From Adenanthera pavonina (taxonomy: Eukaryota; Streptophyta; Magnoliopsida; Fabales; Fabaceae), in the NCBI GenBank assembly GCA_026686845.1, contig JAIVEN010000011.1, positions 22,120,501 through 22,184,500 on the forward strand: DNA of 64,000 nucleotides, given 5' to 3'. Both the position numbers and the translations under genes were made by a program. Under the pieces are notes generated by a model. It made no database searches and was not told the DNA's origin. It saw only the letters and a list, made by a program, of their open reading frames with translations. Numbering within the stretch: position 1 is the first letter of the stretch; every line of letters begins with the position of its first letter. Below, one piece after another: positions 46,500 through 58,490 of this stretch.

Positions 46500-47097
46500 C
46501 TACAAAATAGAATCATACATAGAAGAGGAAAGCTTCCTAACTTGGGGAATATCAGTAGAACCAGTAATAGAAGGTAAATCAACATCACAATTAATCCTAG
46601 TATTGGTACCATTAGTAGTACCCAAACCAACATTACTAATATCACAACTAGAAACATCAAGACTAACAGAAGTAAGAATGCTAGCCACATGTCTATCAGT
46701 AGAAACACCAACAAAATTAATACTAGTGCCATCAGTAACACTAGGAACATTAAAAATAGATGTAACAACATGCTCAATATCAACTGCAATAACTCTAGGC
46801 ACATATCTCATATCAACCTCATCAAGTGAATCATAACAAAGTCTATCAATAAGTGCATTATGTGAATCACTAGAGCTACTATCATCATAATGAACATTAC
46901 CATAAAAAAATCCAACGTAATCATGTGATACATGATCAATGCTAATCATCAATTCAGAATCAGAAGATAAACTCGTGTCAACATTATCCATTGTATCAAT
47001 GATACTTACCAACTGTGAAAATGTTGATGAATCATTAGAACTATGATATGCATGATCACTAGACACTCTAACATCATCAGAATACACAAAATCATCA
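46500..47097 (-). pseudogene. Asp/Ser/Val-rich spacer between protease and RT of E2
   Basis: A long open minus-strand frame of low complexity (Ser, Asp, Val, Asn, Ile) links protease and RT in the Athila polyprotein. The frame begins inside the neighbouring hAT element, so its apparent start is an artefact. I assign no function. Confidence 0.45.
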
Positions 47098-47105
47098 CCA
47101 ATCAC

Positions 47106-47701
47106 TAGGGGTGAACATGGGCCGAGCCGGGTCGGGTTTGACCCCTGCTCGATGCCTGGCCTCGATGTTCTTCGGGCCAATATCGGGCCAGTATCGGGCC
47201 AAGTACCGGGCTGGCCCGATATTATATATATATATTTTTTAAAAATTAAAAAATAAAAAAATTATTTAATAATAAAAAAATATACTTATTTATACTTGAA
47301 AATAGATTTTATTAAAACATAAGCTTAGCCAAAAAATAATTTTTTTCAAAATTTATGAATATTTAACCATTATACATTATTTTTACATAAATATTAAGGT
47401 AAAAAACTAATTCAAAATTTAAAAAATATTTGAAACATTAAAATCTTAAAATGTTTTTATAATATTTACATAGTAAATGTATTATATTAGATATATGAAG
47501 AATAAAAATCCTACAAAATCAATTAAGATATATAAAATAATTGAAAGAAATTAAAAAAAATTATATATATATAGTTCGGGCCGGGGTTAAGGTGTCTGAC
47601 CCTAACCCCGACCCGGCCCGAAAGTTGGCCCGGCCTAATTGACCGGAAAGTGGTCAGGCCGGACCGGGCCATTCGGGCTCGGGCCAACATGTTCACCCCT
47701 A
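47106..47701 (+). mobile_element. Non-autonomous hAT element (MITE-like), 596 bp
   Basis: It has terminal inverted repeats TAGGGGTGAACATG at 47106-47119 and its reverse complement at 47688-47701. It is flanked by a perfect 8-bp duplication CCAATCAC at 47098-47105 and 47702-47709, the size made by hAT transposases. The ends are GC-rich with repeated CGGGCC motifs and the centre is almost pure A/T with no ORF. It must be moved by a transposase encoded elsewhere. Confidence 0.93.
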
Positions 47702-48066
47702 CCAATCACTGTCTAGCAATCTAAATGATATCAACATAAATATCAATATTAGATGAATCAATATTAGTACAAATATCATAGCTACCAACAATAGTACAAG
47801 AACAAAAGACAATATCATATAAACCAGCTATATCATGTGAACCACTCAACATATTATCCTTGTATTCACTAGTGGCAGAATCAACCAAAACATCAATAAC
47901 ACTAACATCCAATACATCACAATTATCAACAGCATGTCCACGGAATCTAAAATATCAAATCTAATAACATTCTCAACAAATTCCATAGATAATGTCCCAG
48001 CATTCCCATCAATCGAAGTTCTTGTTGTATTAAGGAAAGGTCTAGCTAGGATAAGAAAGATGGACC

Positions 48067-48612
48067 TTAGTTTCTAGAACTATTATCCTCCATATCTAAA
48101 ACATAAAAATCAGCAGGGAAGATAAGGTCTTTTACCTTTACCAGAACATCCTTAATCAATCTCTCTGGTATCACGCTCATCCAATCTGCTAGAGTAGCCA
48201 CCAAGCTCGTAGGTTTAAGCTCTATCCCATCATATAAGCATTTAGGGATGACATTTATTGTGGCCCCCAAATCAACTAGTGTATCCGGAAAATCAATGTT
48301 CCCTATAGTGAAGGGAATGAGGAAACTACTCGGATCTTTACACTTCATTGGCATAGGCATCTGGTATAAGGAAGAAATGGAAGCACCAAGGTCAACTCTC
48401 TCACCATTCCTAATCCTCCTCCTAGTAGTACATAGCTCCTTAAGAAATCTTGCATATTTTGGTACTTGCTTTACTCTATCTACCAAGGGAATATTAATCT
48501 CAACCTTCTTAAAAATATCCACGATTTCTTTGAAAACCTCAGCATCTTTCTTCTTCCGATTGGCCTTCGTTACCTTAGTAGGAAAAGGTAACACTTGAGT
48601 AACCACTTCCAT
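48067..48612 (-). pseudogene. Athila aspartic protease region of E2
   Basis: This is a 181-codon open frame. After a Lys/Glu-rich lead (EVFKEIVDIFKKVEINIPLV, VPKYARFLKELCTTRR) comes the protease fold with the catalytic motif DLGATINVIP, then LVATLAD and IKDVLVKVKDLIFPADFYVLDME, all standard for Athila protease. The sequence continues past the stop, in another frame, with RPFLNTTRTSIDGNAGTLSMEF near 47980-48050, the usual downstream segment. It cleaves the Gag-Pol precursor in intact elements. Confidence 0.87.
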
Positions 48613-49020
48613 CTCTTTCTGCTCTGAAGATTTGATGGTGCTGCCTGTGTTTTTGCTAAGGAAGACTGATCCAATGAGGTAGAGTGGGAAGGGTGCTGAA
48701 CATCGAAAGTAGAACCATCATCAACTATCACATCCTTCCCACTTAAGTTAGGACTCGAGCTTTTTGAAGTAGAAGATCTGTGGAAGCAAGCTGCTTACCA
48801 CTCCTCAAGGAAATGACATTAACACTACTGCAACCTGAATCAAAATGACTCCCAGACTTAGGTTCACCACAACTTGGGAAGGAAGCTACCTTGAGCCCTG
48901 ACTCTGAATGTCACTGATAAAGTTGGCCAACTGACCAACCTGAGTATGGACTCCCTGTATCTCTTGTCTCATCTTTTGAAAATCTTGCTTGATGCTCTAG
49001 ATTTCTTGCTTTTGCTATGA

Positions 49021-49940
49021 TTACATTTCAAAGAGCATCTTCATCATGACATCCAACTTATCATCTCTTCTAGAATCCTCCTGAATAGGCACTATCTGTC
49101 TGGTAGGAGCTGATATAATCTGAGATGTAGATCCAGAACCTTGAGAAAATCTAGGCTGCTGAGATTGACCACCACCATATCTAAGATTAGGATGATCACA
49201 CCACCCAAGATTGTATGTAGGTGAATATGGGTCATATTGAGGCTCATTTTGCTGGTAAGGCTTAGATTGATAAATAGCATTGTAACTCTCTACTTTGTCA
49301 TCAAGGAGTGAACATTGATTCGAAGCATGTGTGGTAAGAGAACAAATACTACACAAAGGACTAACTAAAGCTGTAGAATTTTGGGATGCAAATCTAGGTG
49401 GTGGAGAACTATAAGCTTGAGGCACAGATGGTTGCCTTTGAGAAATAGTTAACTGCTTAATTGCAGAGGTAAAAGTATTGCACTTGAAGATTCGCTTGGA
49501 TTTGGTGATGTGGACATGAACCCAATAATCTCTTATATCTCTCCTAATATTCATAAAAGCTTTCTCCAACCATCTGTTTAGCTCCACAAATTTCTTTCCT
49601 AATTGTAGGCATCCTAGTAGCGGGAAAGTATTTCTCAAGGAAAAGTTGCTTCAATTGTTCCCAAGTAGTGATCATAGTTGGAGGTAAATAATATGGCCAA
49701 TCCTTAGCAGCTCCTTCAAGAGAGAATGGAAAAACTCTTAACTTGATGCTCTCCTCTGAAACACCTTAAGGTTTCATTATGGAACATATAGAGTGGAAGT
49801 CAGTGAGATGTCTGTGGGGGTCCTCACCTGCATGTCCATGAAATTTGGGCAACAATTGAATCAATCCAGATTTTAACTCAAAAGAAGCATCTAAATCAGA
49901 GTATCTAATGCCTAGCTCTCTATGATACAAGTATGGTGCT
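49021..49940 (-). pseudogene. gag: Athila gag of E2, part 2 (with CCHC knuckle)
   Basis: It contains FELKSGLIQLLPKFHGHAGE and DPHRHLTDFHSICSIMKP near 49775-49890, the diagnostic start of the Athila gag domain. A region with stops and frameshifts follows, then an open stretch (49638-49021) with the zinc knuckle CSICSLTTHASNQC near 49350. Further left, around 48790-48850, VISLRSGKQL is the gag-protease linker. Solo LTR D interrupts the gene at 49940/51802. Confidence 0.82.
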
Positions 49941-51801
49941 TGTTGAATTAAGAGTTTTGATGATTCCAAACCAACATCCAAGAGCTTGGATTGAAGATAT
50001 CAAAGGAGATCAAAGTGCTTCAAGTGAAGAATTTAAAGAGCATTTGCTGCTAGATCTTTTGTAGGATCTTTAGTTTTTGTTTTGATTGGGTAAAAGATTT
50101 TGATTTGAAGAAAATATGTTTTCAAACCTTGATCTTATGATTAATCTTGACTTATTTGAAAAACACCCACAAACAGACGAACTTTGAAAGTTTAAACTGA
50201 ACTGTCATGTTGAAAATTCAAACTTTGTCTTTGGAAATTCGAATTTCGAGCTAAAACTGAATAAGTCTGAAGAGATGTCTCTCTGTCAGACGAATTTTGG
50301 TCATCCAAAATTCAAATTTTCATCAAGTCTGAAAGAAACCTTTTTGGTGACAGACGAACTTCACAAAGTCAAAATTCGAATTTCAGACAAAATGCAATTT
50401 GTGAAAACCAAAGAAATTCGTCTGAAACTATGTTAAAGTTCATCTGAAATCAAGAAGAAATTGAGTGTGAAAAATGCTCTCTGACAGACGAACATTGACT
50501 TTGCAACATTCAAATTTTCACGTAAGTCTGAAAGGAGCTTCTTTGAGATAGACGAACTTCACTCTTTCAAAATTCGAATTTCAGACAAAACACAACTTGA
50601 GAAAATAGAAGAAATTCGTCTGAAACAATGTTAAAGTTCATCTGAGATCAAGAATAAATTAAGTTTCAAAACTGCTCTCTGACAGACGAACTTTAAACAC
50701 TAAAATTCAAATTTCTGAAGCTATGTTTTTGAGTCTGTTGAAATGAAACATTGACATATGAATGACAAGTCTTGTAACATTCGAATGTTGAAACTAGTCT
50801 GGAAAGAGTCTCTCTGACAGACGAATTTCACCCTTTCAAAATTTGAATTTCGAAGAAAGTGATATACTGTGCCTCTTTGAATGTTCAATGAACAGACGAA
50901 TTTTGGGCATCCAAAATTCGAATTTCGAGGGTACTGTAGAAAATTGAAAACACTGTTCACGATTTACAGAAAAACTTTTTTCTTGAAAATTCGTATGTCA
51001 CATTGTGAAAATATTTTATAAGTTTCAAAATTTGAATTTCACTCTATGGACAGACGAACTTCGTATTTTAACGTTGGAAGCATTAAACTTCGGTTCCTTC
51101 GAAATTCGTCTGTTGACTAACCCAAATTCGAATTTTAGTATGTCAGAAACATTAAATACGGTTGGTAAACGGATAGTTTTTCAGAGTAACCGTTGGATAA
51201 CTTCCCCAACGGATAGATTTAGTCTCTAACGGATAGTTGAGACCTAAAACTATAAATATAACATCATTTGAAGTTGTGGGTAACGAATCAAACTTGTATA
51301 TACCGAATTTCTGCTGAATCTTCTTCTCAAAAGCTTTTACCCTCTCAACTTCATTATCTGTACTTTAACCTTCATATCTACTCTATTCAAGAGAGTTATA
51401 TCTTTGTAAACAATCTACTCTTCATCTGGAAGATAGATTTTTGTGAGGGAAATTCACAAGGGGATTGGGAAGCACATAGAGAAAGTGCTTAGAGAGTTTG
51501 AGAGAGCTCAGAAACAGAGCATACTCGTGTACTGTGTGGCATTAGCAAGAAGCCCGTTGAAATTCTTGCTGTATAGTGGATAAATCTCAAGAGTTGTCTT
51601 GAGGATTGGACGTAGGTCAAGTGGATAGACCGAACTAGGATAAATCATTAAGTCTTCCTCTCCTTATCCTTACTTATCAGCTTGCCCTGTTTTACTCATT
51701 GTTTTCATTACACTGTGATATCTTCAACCACTTCACTTTGTGCAGAAAAATTTCAATCTTTCCAATTCACCTCCCCTCTTGGGAAGTCAGCCTTGCTAAC
51801 A
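49941..51801 (+). mobile_element. D: solo LTR of the Sirevirus family, with TSD
   Basis: This is a 1861-bp LTR from TGTTGAATTAAG to TTGCTAACA, close to the C-type LTR. A perfect 5-bp duplication GTGCT is at 49936-49940 and 51802-51806. No internal sequence is present, so the element collapsed by LTR-LTR recombination. It carries the promoter motifs: TTGACT W-box core near 51112, TAACCGTTGGA at 51187-51197, AACGGATAG repeats and CTATAAATA at 51250-51258. Confidence 0.96.
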
Positions 51802-51806
51802 GTGCT

Positions 51807-52054
51807 GACATTTCTTTAATGGTTCTACCCTGATTAGCATTATCATTTCCATTTTTAGCCATCTCAACAGAATCAGAATTATCAACAGAATCAAATGCCA
51901 TAGAGGAACTAAAAGAAGAATCAACAGAAACTATCTCTAAAATAGAACTATCATAAACAATTAAATTACAAGTCCTAATCCATCTTTGCCGATGAAATGC
52001 CCGTTCAATCTCTAGGTAAAAATCAAGCAGTTTAGAAAATGAAGAGCGAGTCAT
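51807..52054 (-). pseudogene. gag: Athila gag of E2, part 1 (N-terminus)
   Basis: It begins MTRSSFSKLLDFYLEIERAF, close to the usual start of Athila gag (MxRSSxxxLLxFDxEIE), and includes an Asn/Asp-rich run before the domain continued at 49940. The ATG is at 52052-52054 on the minus strand. The coding sequence is cut by solo LTR D and rejoins without loss if one copy of GTGCT is removed. Confidence 0.78.
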
Positions 52055-52892
52055 ACATCATTAACAAAGATGAATTAGAGCTAGCAAACATAAAAACAAA
52101 TGTAGGAGATAGGAAAACACAAGAAAATGTAAAAACAGAAAAACCTAATCTCAGTCAGACCGATTCAAGCAGAAACCCTAATCACAAAACCAAAATAAAA
52201 ATTTACAAAACCTAATTATTTCTTCCCAGAAACACATATCCTTAATCAGAATGTTCACAACATGCACCTATTCTTGGGAAAAAATAAAGTAGAAAATACC
52301 AAGAAAATAGAAAAGTCAAAGGTCAAAGGTCAAATAGTCAATAATCAACTGAAAAAAATGACAAAAATCAAGATTAAATAAAATTACACTGAATTAACTA
52401 CTAATCACAAATTAAAAATTACCAACTCTAATTACTAGCTCTAATAAACACAATCAAATACTAAGAACAAGTAAAACATGCTCAAGTAAGTGGGAAAAAA
52501 TAAACTCAAAAATCCAGAAAAATAGGAAAAATACTAAAAAATTCGTAAAAATCAAAGGACAATGGAAAAAGTGGCCTATATAAGCAAATTTGACCAAAAT
52601 TCACGGTTTTTATATACCTTGAGAGTAATATCCAATGATTATAAACTCCAAAAACAATATAGAATAGCAAATCTAGCTCACACGAAGTCAAAGATCAAAA
52701 ATCAAACTAAAGTCAGCAAACAATCAACTCAAGTTAAACAGCTAAATCAATGGTCAAACTAGTCAAATTAGTCCAAAAATGCAACAAAGGAAATGAAATA
52801 TGTAAGAACGCAATGTAAATGCAATCTAAAAACTCAAATTCAAATAAGTCCTAGACAACACACATCACCTCCCCGGCAACAGCGCCGAAAAT
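52055..52892 (-). other. Leader and primer binding site of E2 (tRNA-Asp)
   Basis: The plus-strand bases 52870-52888 (TCCCCGGCAACAGCGCCGA) nearly match the 3' end of plant tRNA-Asp (two mismatches), the primer used by Athila elements. The AT-rich stretch from there to gag is the untranslated leader. No other feature was seen. Confidence 0.75.
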
Positions 52893-53395
52893 TGACAAAT
52901 GTGTCGTACTGCTCCAATTAAACTAGGTAATAATGATTAATGCAATATATAGGTGTCTACATAAGTCATTTCTCACCGGAGGGAATAATGACGCTTGAAC
53001 TTGAGTGATTGATGAATTAGATGCAATGAACCTAAGATAAGATATAAAGAAAGCATAAATAATGAATATTTTAATCTAATATTTTATTCTATTTTTTTAT
53101 TAAATTTTTATGATTGAAAAGTATGCTGAAGGATGAAAGAAAACTATATGAATGCAAAATGGATGTTATGCAATTACTAACTAATGCAAGTTAACTAAAT
53201 GCTATAACGTAATTAAATCCTAATTGTAAAGGGAGCTAAATGCAAACATGATTATGGAAATTAAAAAAAAAATTTAGCTTAATCTAGTTAAAGGCTAATT
53301 TAAAAAAATGTGAGTAGAATGAATGGAGTTTAGGTGAAAAAGTGAATGATTAAGCAAATATGGAATGATAGTTGATGTATTTGAAGTATGGAAAG
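52893..53395 (-). repeat. 5' LTR of E2, inner part
   Basis: It ends TTTGTCA on the minus strand next to the primer site. It is the reverse complement of 44014-44511 of the E1 LTR with moderate divergence. It is split by G, and the rest of what survives is 58397-58490. Confidence 0.78.
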
Positions 53396-54313
53396 TGATG
53401 GGAGACACATTAGGAACCCATCCTAAGAGCCTTCTTTGAGTTAAGGATCATGCAATTCAAGGAAACATGAATTGAACACAAGAACAATGAAGAACAATAA
53501 TGAACAAAAACTAAAGAAAATTGACACGATGAAATAAGAAGACTGAACAAAATGTTGGTCGAAGGAAATAGACTCCAAGAGAACCCGTCTCTTGAATCCT
53601 AACTCCGGGACGTCTCAAGGATCACCACTCCTTGATAAGTCCTCATTCTTTCTGGCACTCAAGAACAAGCAAGAAAGAACTCACTGAACAATAATAAAGT
53701 TGCTGAAAAGAAATTCATTCATTCATGTTGTGTCTTGCAAGAGTACAAGAGGTGCCTATTTATAGGCAAATATTAACCCACAAACTAACTCTAGTTCAGC
53801 CCACAAACCCAACCTTATTAATGCTCATTAATACAAACAGGAAACCCTAAGCAAAAAGGAGCATTTAATTCTAATTTTGAATTTGAAAAAGTTAGCTCCT
53901 CTTTAATGCATAAAGTAAAACAAATCAGATTTATGATTGTATGTTCTTTATTCAAAAAGAAAACAAATTAACTAAAATAATCTTTAAAAAACGTCACTTT
54001 TAGTGAACACATGAGAAGCACATAGATTTTAAGTGAATTCTCCTTGTTGGGCTTTCTCCAAGTTGGGCTCTTTCACTATAATTTGGCTCCACATTTTCAG
54101 CTTGCCCCTTTCTTTTTTTGGGCCTCAAAATCATTGAAATATAATAGTTCCATGTTAATCATGTTTTGGATCACCCCATTCATGGCTTTTGTTCTAGCTC
54201 TAGTCATTGGTTCTCCAATATCTTGAAGTGGGCCTTGAATTTGTCCATGGTCCATTGTTTTTCTTAGCTTGCCCTCATCATCAAATACTTCATGCCTCGA
54301 TCATACTCTATCA
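53396..54313 (-). repeat. 3' LTR of G
   Basis: It is nearly identical to 57473-58391 with scattered substitutions. On the minus strand it starts TGATAGAGTATGATC and ends CTCCCATCA. The purine tract GAAGAGGGGCAGAA (54314-54327, minus) precedes it. Confidence 0.88.
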
Positions 54314-54482
54314 TTCTGCCCCTCTTCGAAAAGATTCGTCCTCGAATCTCCATAATCTATATGGAAAGAAAGGGAATGATTAAAAGCATCTAATAAAAAA
54401 TAGGGAGTATACTTACTCAAGCTTGATTGATGCATCTTCTCTTTAACCCTTGCTTGAACTCTTGACTGCAAATTCATCCTTT

Positions 54483-55402
54483 TTAAAGTTCATCTTTACA
54501 ATCTTGCATTCCAAAACAATCTCCAGGATCAAAAACCTTGTAATAACTATTAGTTTGAATTGCATATGGCTTGCTGTCATGCATTAGTGGATAGGAACTT
54601 GATTTTCCTTCCATAATATCCATACTAATAACCTGCAACAAAAAACTAGAGGCAAATTTGACATAACAAGACTCAAGGAAAATTGAGATTATAGAGTAAA
54701 CATATGGGATGAAAGCTGGGTAGATTTTTACATTATTTGCTAGGTTCAAAACTTGAAAGATTTGACACCTGTGGATGATGCACATTGACAAGACAAGGAT
54801 GGAGCATGGCTCACAAGAGGAATACATATGGATGAAAACAAAGAATCACTAAGTTGGAAGGAATAAGAAGAGAATGGGTTACTCGATAGAAAATGGAACA
54901 CACAAGATTCATGAAAATGAGATGGAAGAAACCAATATTTCTCCAAAAAGACACATGACTTATGAGACACACAAGAGACATAAAACATGAAATGAGTAAA
55001 GACTAGTTCAGAAATGAATTGACAATGTAGAACACTTTGATGAAAATGAAATGAAGTGATATAGATGAATAAATTAGAGAAAGAAGACAGTAAATTATCA
55101 AATTGACTCTTTTTCACATTTGACTCAAGAGGAATTGATGACTCATGACACAAGGATGGAATAAACAAATTATAAAAATTAGAGACAAGGTAAGAAGGAT
55201 GGAGAAGATGAAAAGAAGGAATATATGAAAGATATGAAGGAAGGAGTTGAAAAGAAACTACCTTAAACTCTCCTTTACTCCAACAACTCACAATTGCTTT
55301 TGTCTCATTATTCTCATCTTTTCTCAAACTCACTTTTTCTTTTCTCTTTTCTCTCTTTTTCTTTCTCTTTTTCATTCTTCTCTCAAGTTTCTTTTCACTC
55401 AT
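54483..55402 (-). pseudogene. Second frame of G: basic, then Ser/Phe/His-rich (function unknown)
   Basis: The ATG at 55400-55402 overlaps the TGA of ORF1 (ATGA). The first 50 residues are Lys/Arg/Glu-rich, followed by about 170 residues rich in Ser, Phe, Leu, His and Tyr, to a stop at 54746. After a frame change near 54800 the frame continues to 54483 with a segment containing YAIQTN and KVFDPGD, which pairs with YVIQTN and KVFYPRD of F. Downstream, out of frame, the typical DSRTN/EEG end of gypsy proteins is still visible near 54330-54360. The same unusual region occurs in F. Coding status is uncertain. Confidence 0.45.
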
Positions 55403-56433
55403 TTGTTTTCCTCTTTTTCATTTTTATGCACTCTTTCTTTTCTCACTTGTTTTTCACCCTTGTTTTTACCACTCATATTCTTCTCACTTTTATTTTTCCT
55501 TTCAAGCTCACTTTTGATTTTCTTATGATTTTCATAGAATTGAATACAAAGCATTTCATGGGCTTTCTTTACTTCAAAAGAACAACTATCATCAAATAAC
55601 CATGGATGCCCAAACACCATATCAACATGCTCCACTTCATCACACACATGAGAACTAATTTCTAATGGCTTAACAATGTGAGTATCACTAGAAACAAGCA
55701 CACCAATATCAACAATATTCTTTATCGCCTTACCAGTAGTAACATCTAGAACAGTTGTCTCTACTAATGGTGGTAAATGATCATGATCAATCCCATCAAG
55801 AATATCTTCAACATTTTCCCCCTTAAGATTCTCAAGAACATCATACTCTAATTCATAAGAAACATTATCAACACAAGGATTTTGAGAATTAAAGGTACCT
55901 TCAAGAGTAGTTGATTCTCTTGGTTCAACAACCATTATAGATGTTGAGGAAGATATCTCCTTCATTTGATCTTTTTTCTCCAAATGAGAATCACTAGAAC
56001 TTGAAGCTGAAATTTGTACCTTACAAGTTTGCTCCTTTCTATGAGTTGGAAGATACTCATAGAAGTAGTGGTGTGGTGCATACTTTTGCTTCAAAATGAG
56101 CTTCATGCTATTCCAAGTATCACACTGTTTCTCTTGACGAAGGTGCTTTCTTTCAAATCGTTCCCACCAAACTTTGGCTTTTCCTTTTAAGTGAAGAGTA
56201 GCTAATTTCACTTTCTCAGACTTGGAGTACTGGCAGTCTTCAAACCATTGTTCAATTCTTCCTTCCCACTCCAAGTACATATCAGGATCATTCTCTCTAC
56301 AAATTTTGGGATGTTCAATTTAACATCCTTTTTGCATAAAGAAACTTGCATGCTACAATTTCACATTCAACTTCTGGATTTGATCATTAAAAGCTCTCAT
56401 TAAAACTTTAAGGTCAAGTTCATCACCAGCCAT
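55399..56433 (-). pseudogene. Gypsy gag-like ORF1 of G
   Basis: The first Met is at 56431-56433 (MAGDELDLKVLMRAFND). Two stops or frame breaks lie before the long frame from 56280 (MYLEWEGRIEQWFEDC). The gag domain is clear: SKSEKVKLATLHLKGKAKVWW, TWNSMKLILKQKYAP. A Ser/Glu/Asp-rich region follows, then EHVDMVFGHPWLFDD, FYENHKKIKSELERKN and a Lys-rich end at 55399. No CCHC knuckle or protease triad was found. Length and layout match ORF1 of F. Confidence 0.7.
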
Positions 56434-57472
56434 GCTTAAAACCTAAAATGTTAGTGAATAGGAGACAAAGAAAGGACCTTGCACAATCTCTCACGTGTTT
56501 CACTCAACAATGATGCAAATTCACTCGTGTTTTGCACACTTTAAAGGCTTTTTTCAAAAATAATATAATTACACTTTTACCTTTTACCACTCACTCTTGC
56601 TTCCTATGAGAATGCAAAATTGAATTTGAACTCAAAATCAAGAAGCAATGTTTTAAGTGGCAATCTCAAAGTTAAAGATCCAAAATTCAAATTCTCAAAA
56701 GAGTTTAAAATGATGATGACCAACAAACAAAGATGGATTTTCTATTTTCAGCAAAAGAAATCAAATTTTCCAGCCAAGAAAAGAAAAGAAAATGCTGGAA
56801 ATTAAGATAATGAAGCACACCAAAAGGAAGGAATAGATTTGAACAGAACAAAAGAACAACAACAAATTAGGAAAAATAAGATATGAAGGGATTTGGATAG
56901 AATTTACTAGAAGAGTAAAATTCTAAAAAGGAATATGAAAGCAACTTACCACCCAAGTGAAATGAATATAGACTCCTTTTGTGACTTGGGAACAAAAACT
57001 TCAAATTTGGTAATTCAGAAACAGGCAACCCACAAATCAAGGGATGCAATTCCAGCAATTAATGCAAATCAATCCAAATGAAATTTAATTAGTAAATTCA
57101 AACTTCAAAGGTGCTAAATTCTGGAATTTTTTTTTTCAGCCATCAAATTTTCTCTTTTTTTTTTGTACGATTTTTTTCAATATACTTTTTTTTTGCAGCA
57201 CCCACAATTTCTCCTTTTTTTTGGATTAATCTGAACTAACACACAATTAGAATAGAGATGATGAACAGTACTATGAATTTAGGAAGGGATCTTACAAGAA
57301 AAGAGAAGAACATAAGAAACAAAAAAAAATCTGGACAGCAAGTATGAACAGTGACTAATGAACAGTAATACGAATTTTTTTTTGGGGAACAGAAAAGGAG
57401 ATGATCAACACAAAGGAAAAAGGAAGCAAAGATATGACACCTTGATTTGCAAGCTGAAACTCTGATATCAAA
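56434..57472 (-). other. Leader and primer site of G
   Basis: On the minus strand TGATATCAGAG (57460-57470) follows the LTR end by two bases. It resembles the tRNA-iMet primer site TGGTATCAGAG with one mismatch. The rest is AT-rich with homopolymer runs (57125-57225). No gene is seen. Confidence 0.65.
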
Positions 57473-58391
57473 TGATGGGAGACACGTTAGGAACCCATCC
57501 TAAGAGCCTTCTTTGAGCTAAGGATCATGCAACTCAAGGAAACATGAATTGAACACAAGAACAATGAAGAACAACAATGAACAAAAACTAAAGAAAATAG
57601 ACACGATGAAATAAGAAGACTGAACAAAATGTTGGTCGAAGGAAATAGACTCTAAGAGAACCTGTCTCTTGAATCCTAACTTCGGGACCCCACAAGGATC
57701 ACCACTCCTTGATAAGTCCTCATTCTTTCTGGCACTCAAGAATATGCAAGAAAGAACTCACTAACCAACAATAAAGTTGCTGAAAAGAAATTCATTCATT
57801 CATGTTGTGTCTTGCAAGAGTACAAGAGGTGCCTATTTATAGGCAAATATTAACCCATAAACTAACTCTAGTTTAGCCCACAAACCTTACCTTATTAATG
57901 CTCATTAATATAAAAAGGAAACCCTAAGAAAAAAGGAGCATTTAATTCTAATTTTGAATTTGAAAAAGTTAGCTCCTCGTTAATGCATAAAGTAAAACAA
58001 ATCAGATTTATGATTGTATGTTCTTTATTCAAAAAGGAAACAAATTAACTAAAATAATCTTTAAAAATCATCACTTTTAGTGAGCACATGAGAAGCACAT
58101 GGATTTTAAGTGAATTTTCCTTGTTGGGCTTTCTCCAAGTTGGGCTCTTTCACTATAATTTGGCTCCACATTTTCAGCTTGCCCCTTTCTTTGTTTTGGG
58201 CCTCAAAATCATTGAAATATAATAGCTTCAAGTTAATCATGTTTTGGATCACCCCATTCATGGCTTTTGTTCTAGCTCTAGTCATAGGTTCTCCAATGTC
58301 TTGAAGTGGGCCTTGAATTTGTCCATGGTCCATTGTTTTTTTTAGCTTGCCCTCATCATCAAATACTTCATGCCTTGATCGTACTCTATCA
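57473..58391 (-). repeat. 5' LTR of G
   Basis: This is a 919-bp LTR matching 53396-54313. Its minus-strand end CTCCCATCA lies next to the primer site. Confidence 0.88.
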
Positions 58392-58396
58392 AAAAG

Positions 58397-58490
58397 TAAT
58401 TAAATTGTATGAACTTAGCCTAACTAGAATTAAAACTAAATGTACTTAAATACAAGCTAGGTATTTGATGAAATGCCTAAGTACTAACTG
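58397..58490 (-). repeat. 5' LTR of E2, outer remnant
   Basis: It is the reverse complement of 43935-44020 in the E1 LTR (TAGTACTTAGGCAT, AGGCTAAGTTCAT). Homology stops at about 58490, so about 2 kb of this LTR are missing. Confidence 0.72.

Larger units (their letters stand above)
53396..58391 (-). mobile_element. Gag-only Ty3/gypsy derivative G, complete (4996 bp)
   Basis: It has two LTRs of 918 and 919 bp with TGAT/ATCA ends, a tRNA-iMet-like primer site, two long frames and a purine tract. Flanks are GAAAG (53391-53395) and AAAAG (58392-58396), a target duplication with one mismatch. The E1 LTR shows the empty site (ATGGAAAGTAATTAAATT near 44015). RT, RNase H and integrase are absent, as in F. 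It must have been copied by the enzymes of another element. Confidence 0.85.
44696..58490 (-). mobile_element. Athila-type Ty3/gypsy element E2 (truncated, three insertions)
   Basis: On the minus strand, from right to left: truncated 5' LTR, tRNA-Asp primer site, leader, gag, protease, spacer, RT, RNase H and the start of integrase. The order RT then integrase makes it gypsy. Insertions are G (53396-58391), solo LTR D (49941-51801) and a hAT element (47106-47701). The 3' part, including the 3' LTR, is missing at 44696. Confidence 0.85.

Noticed and set aside
54746..55599. Plus-strand Phe/Ser/Leu-rich frames opposite the G coding region
   Set aside because: They are reverse-complement shadows of purine-rich Lys/Glu codons in G, not supported by homology.
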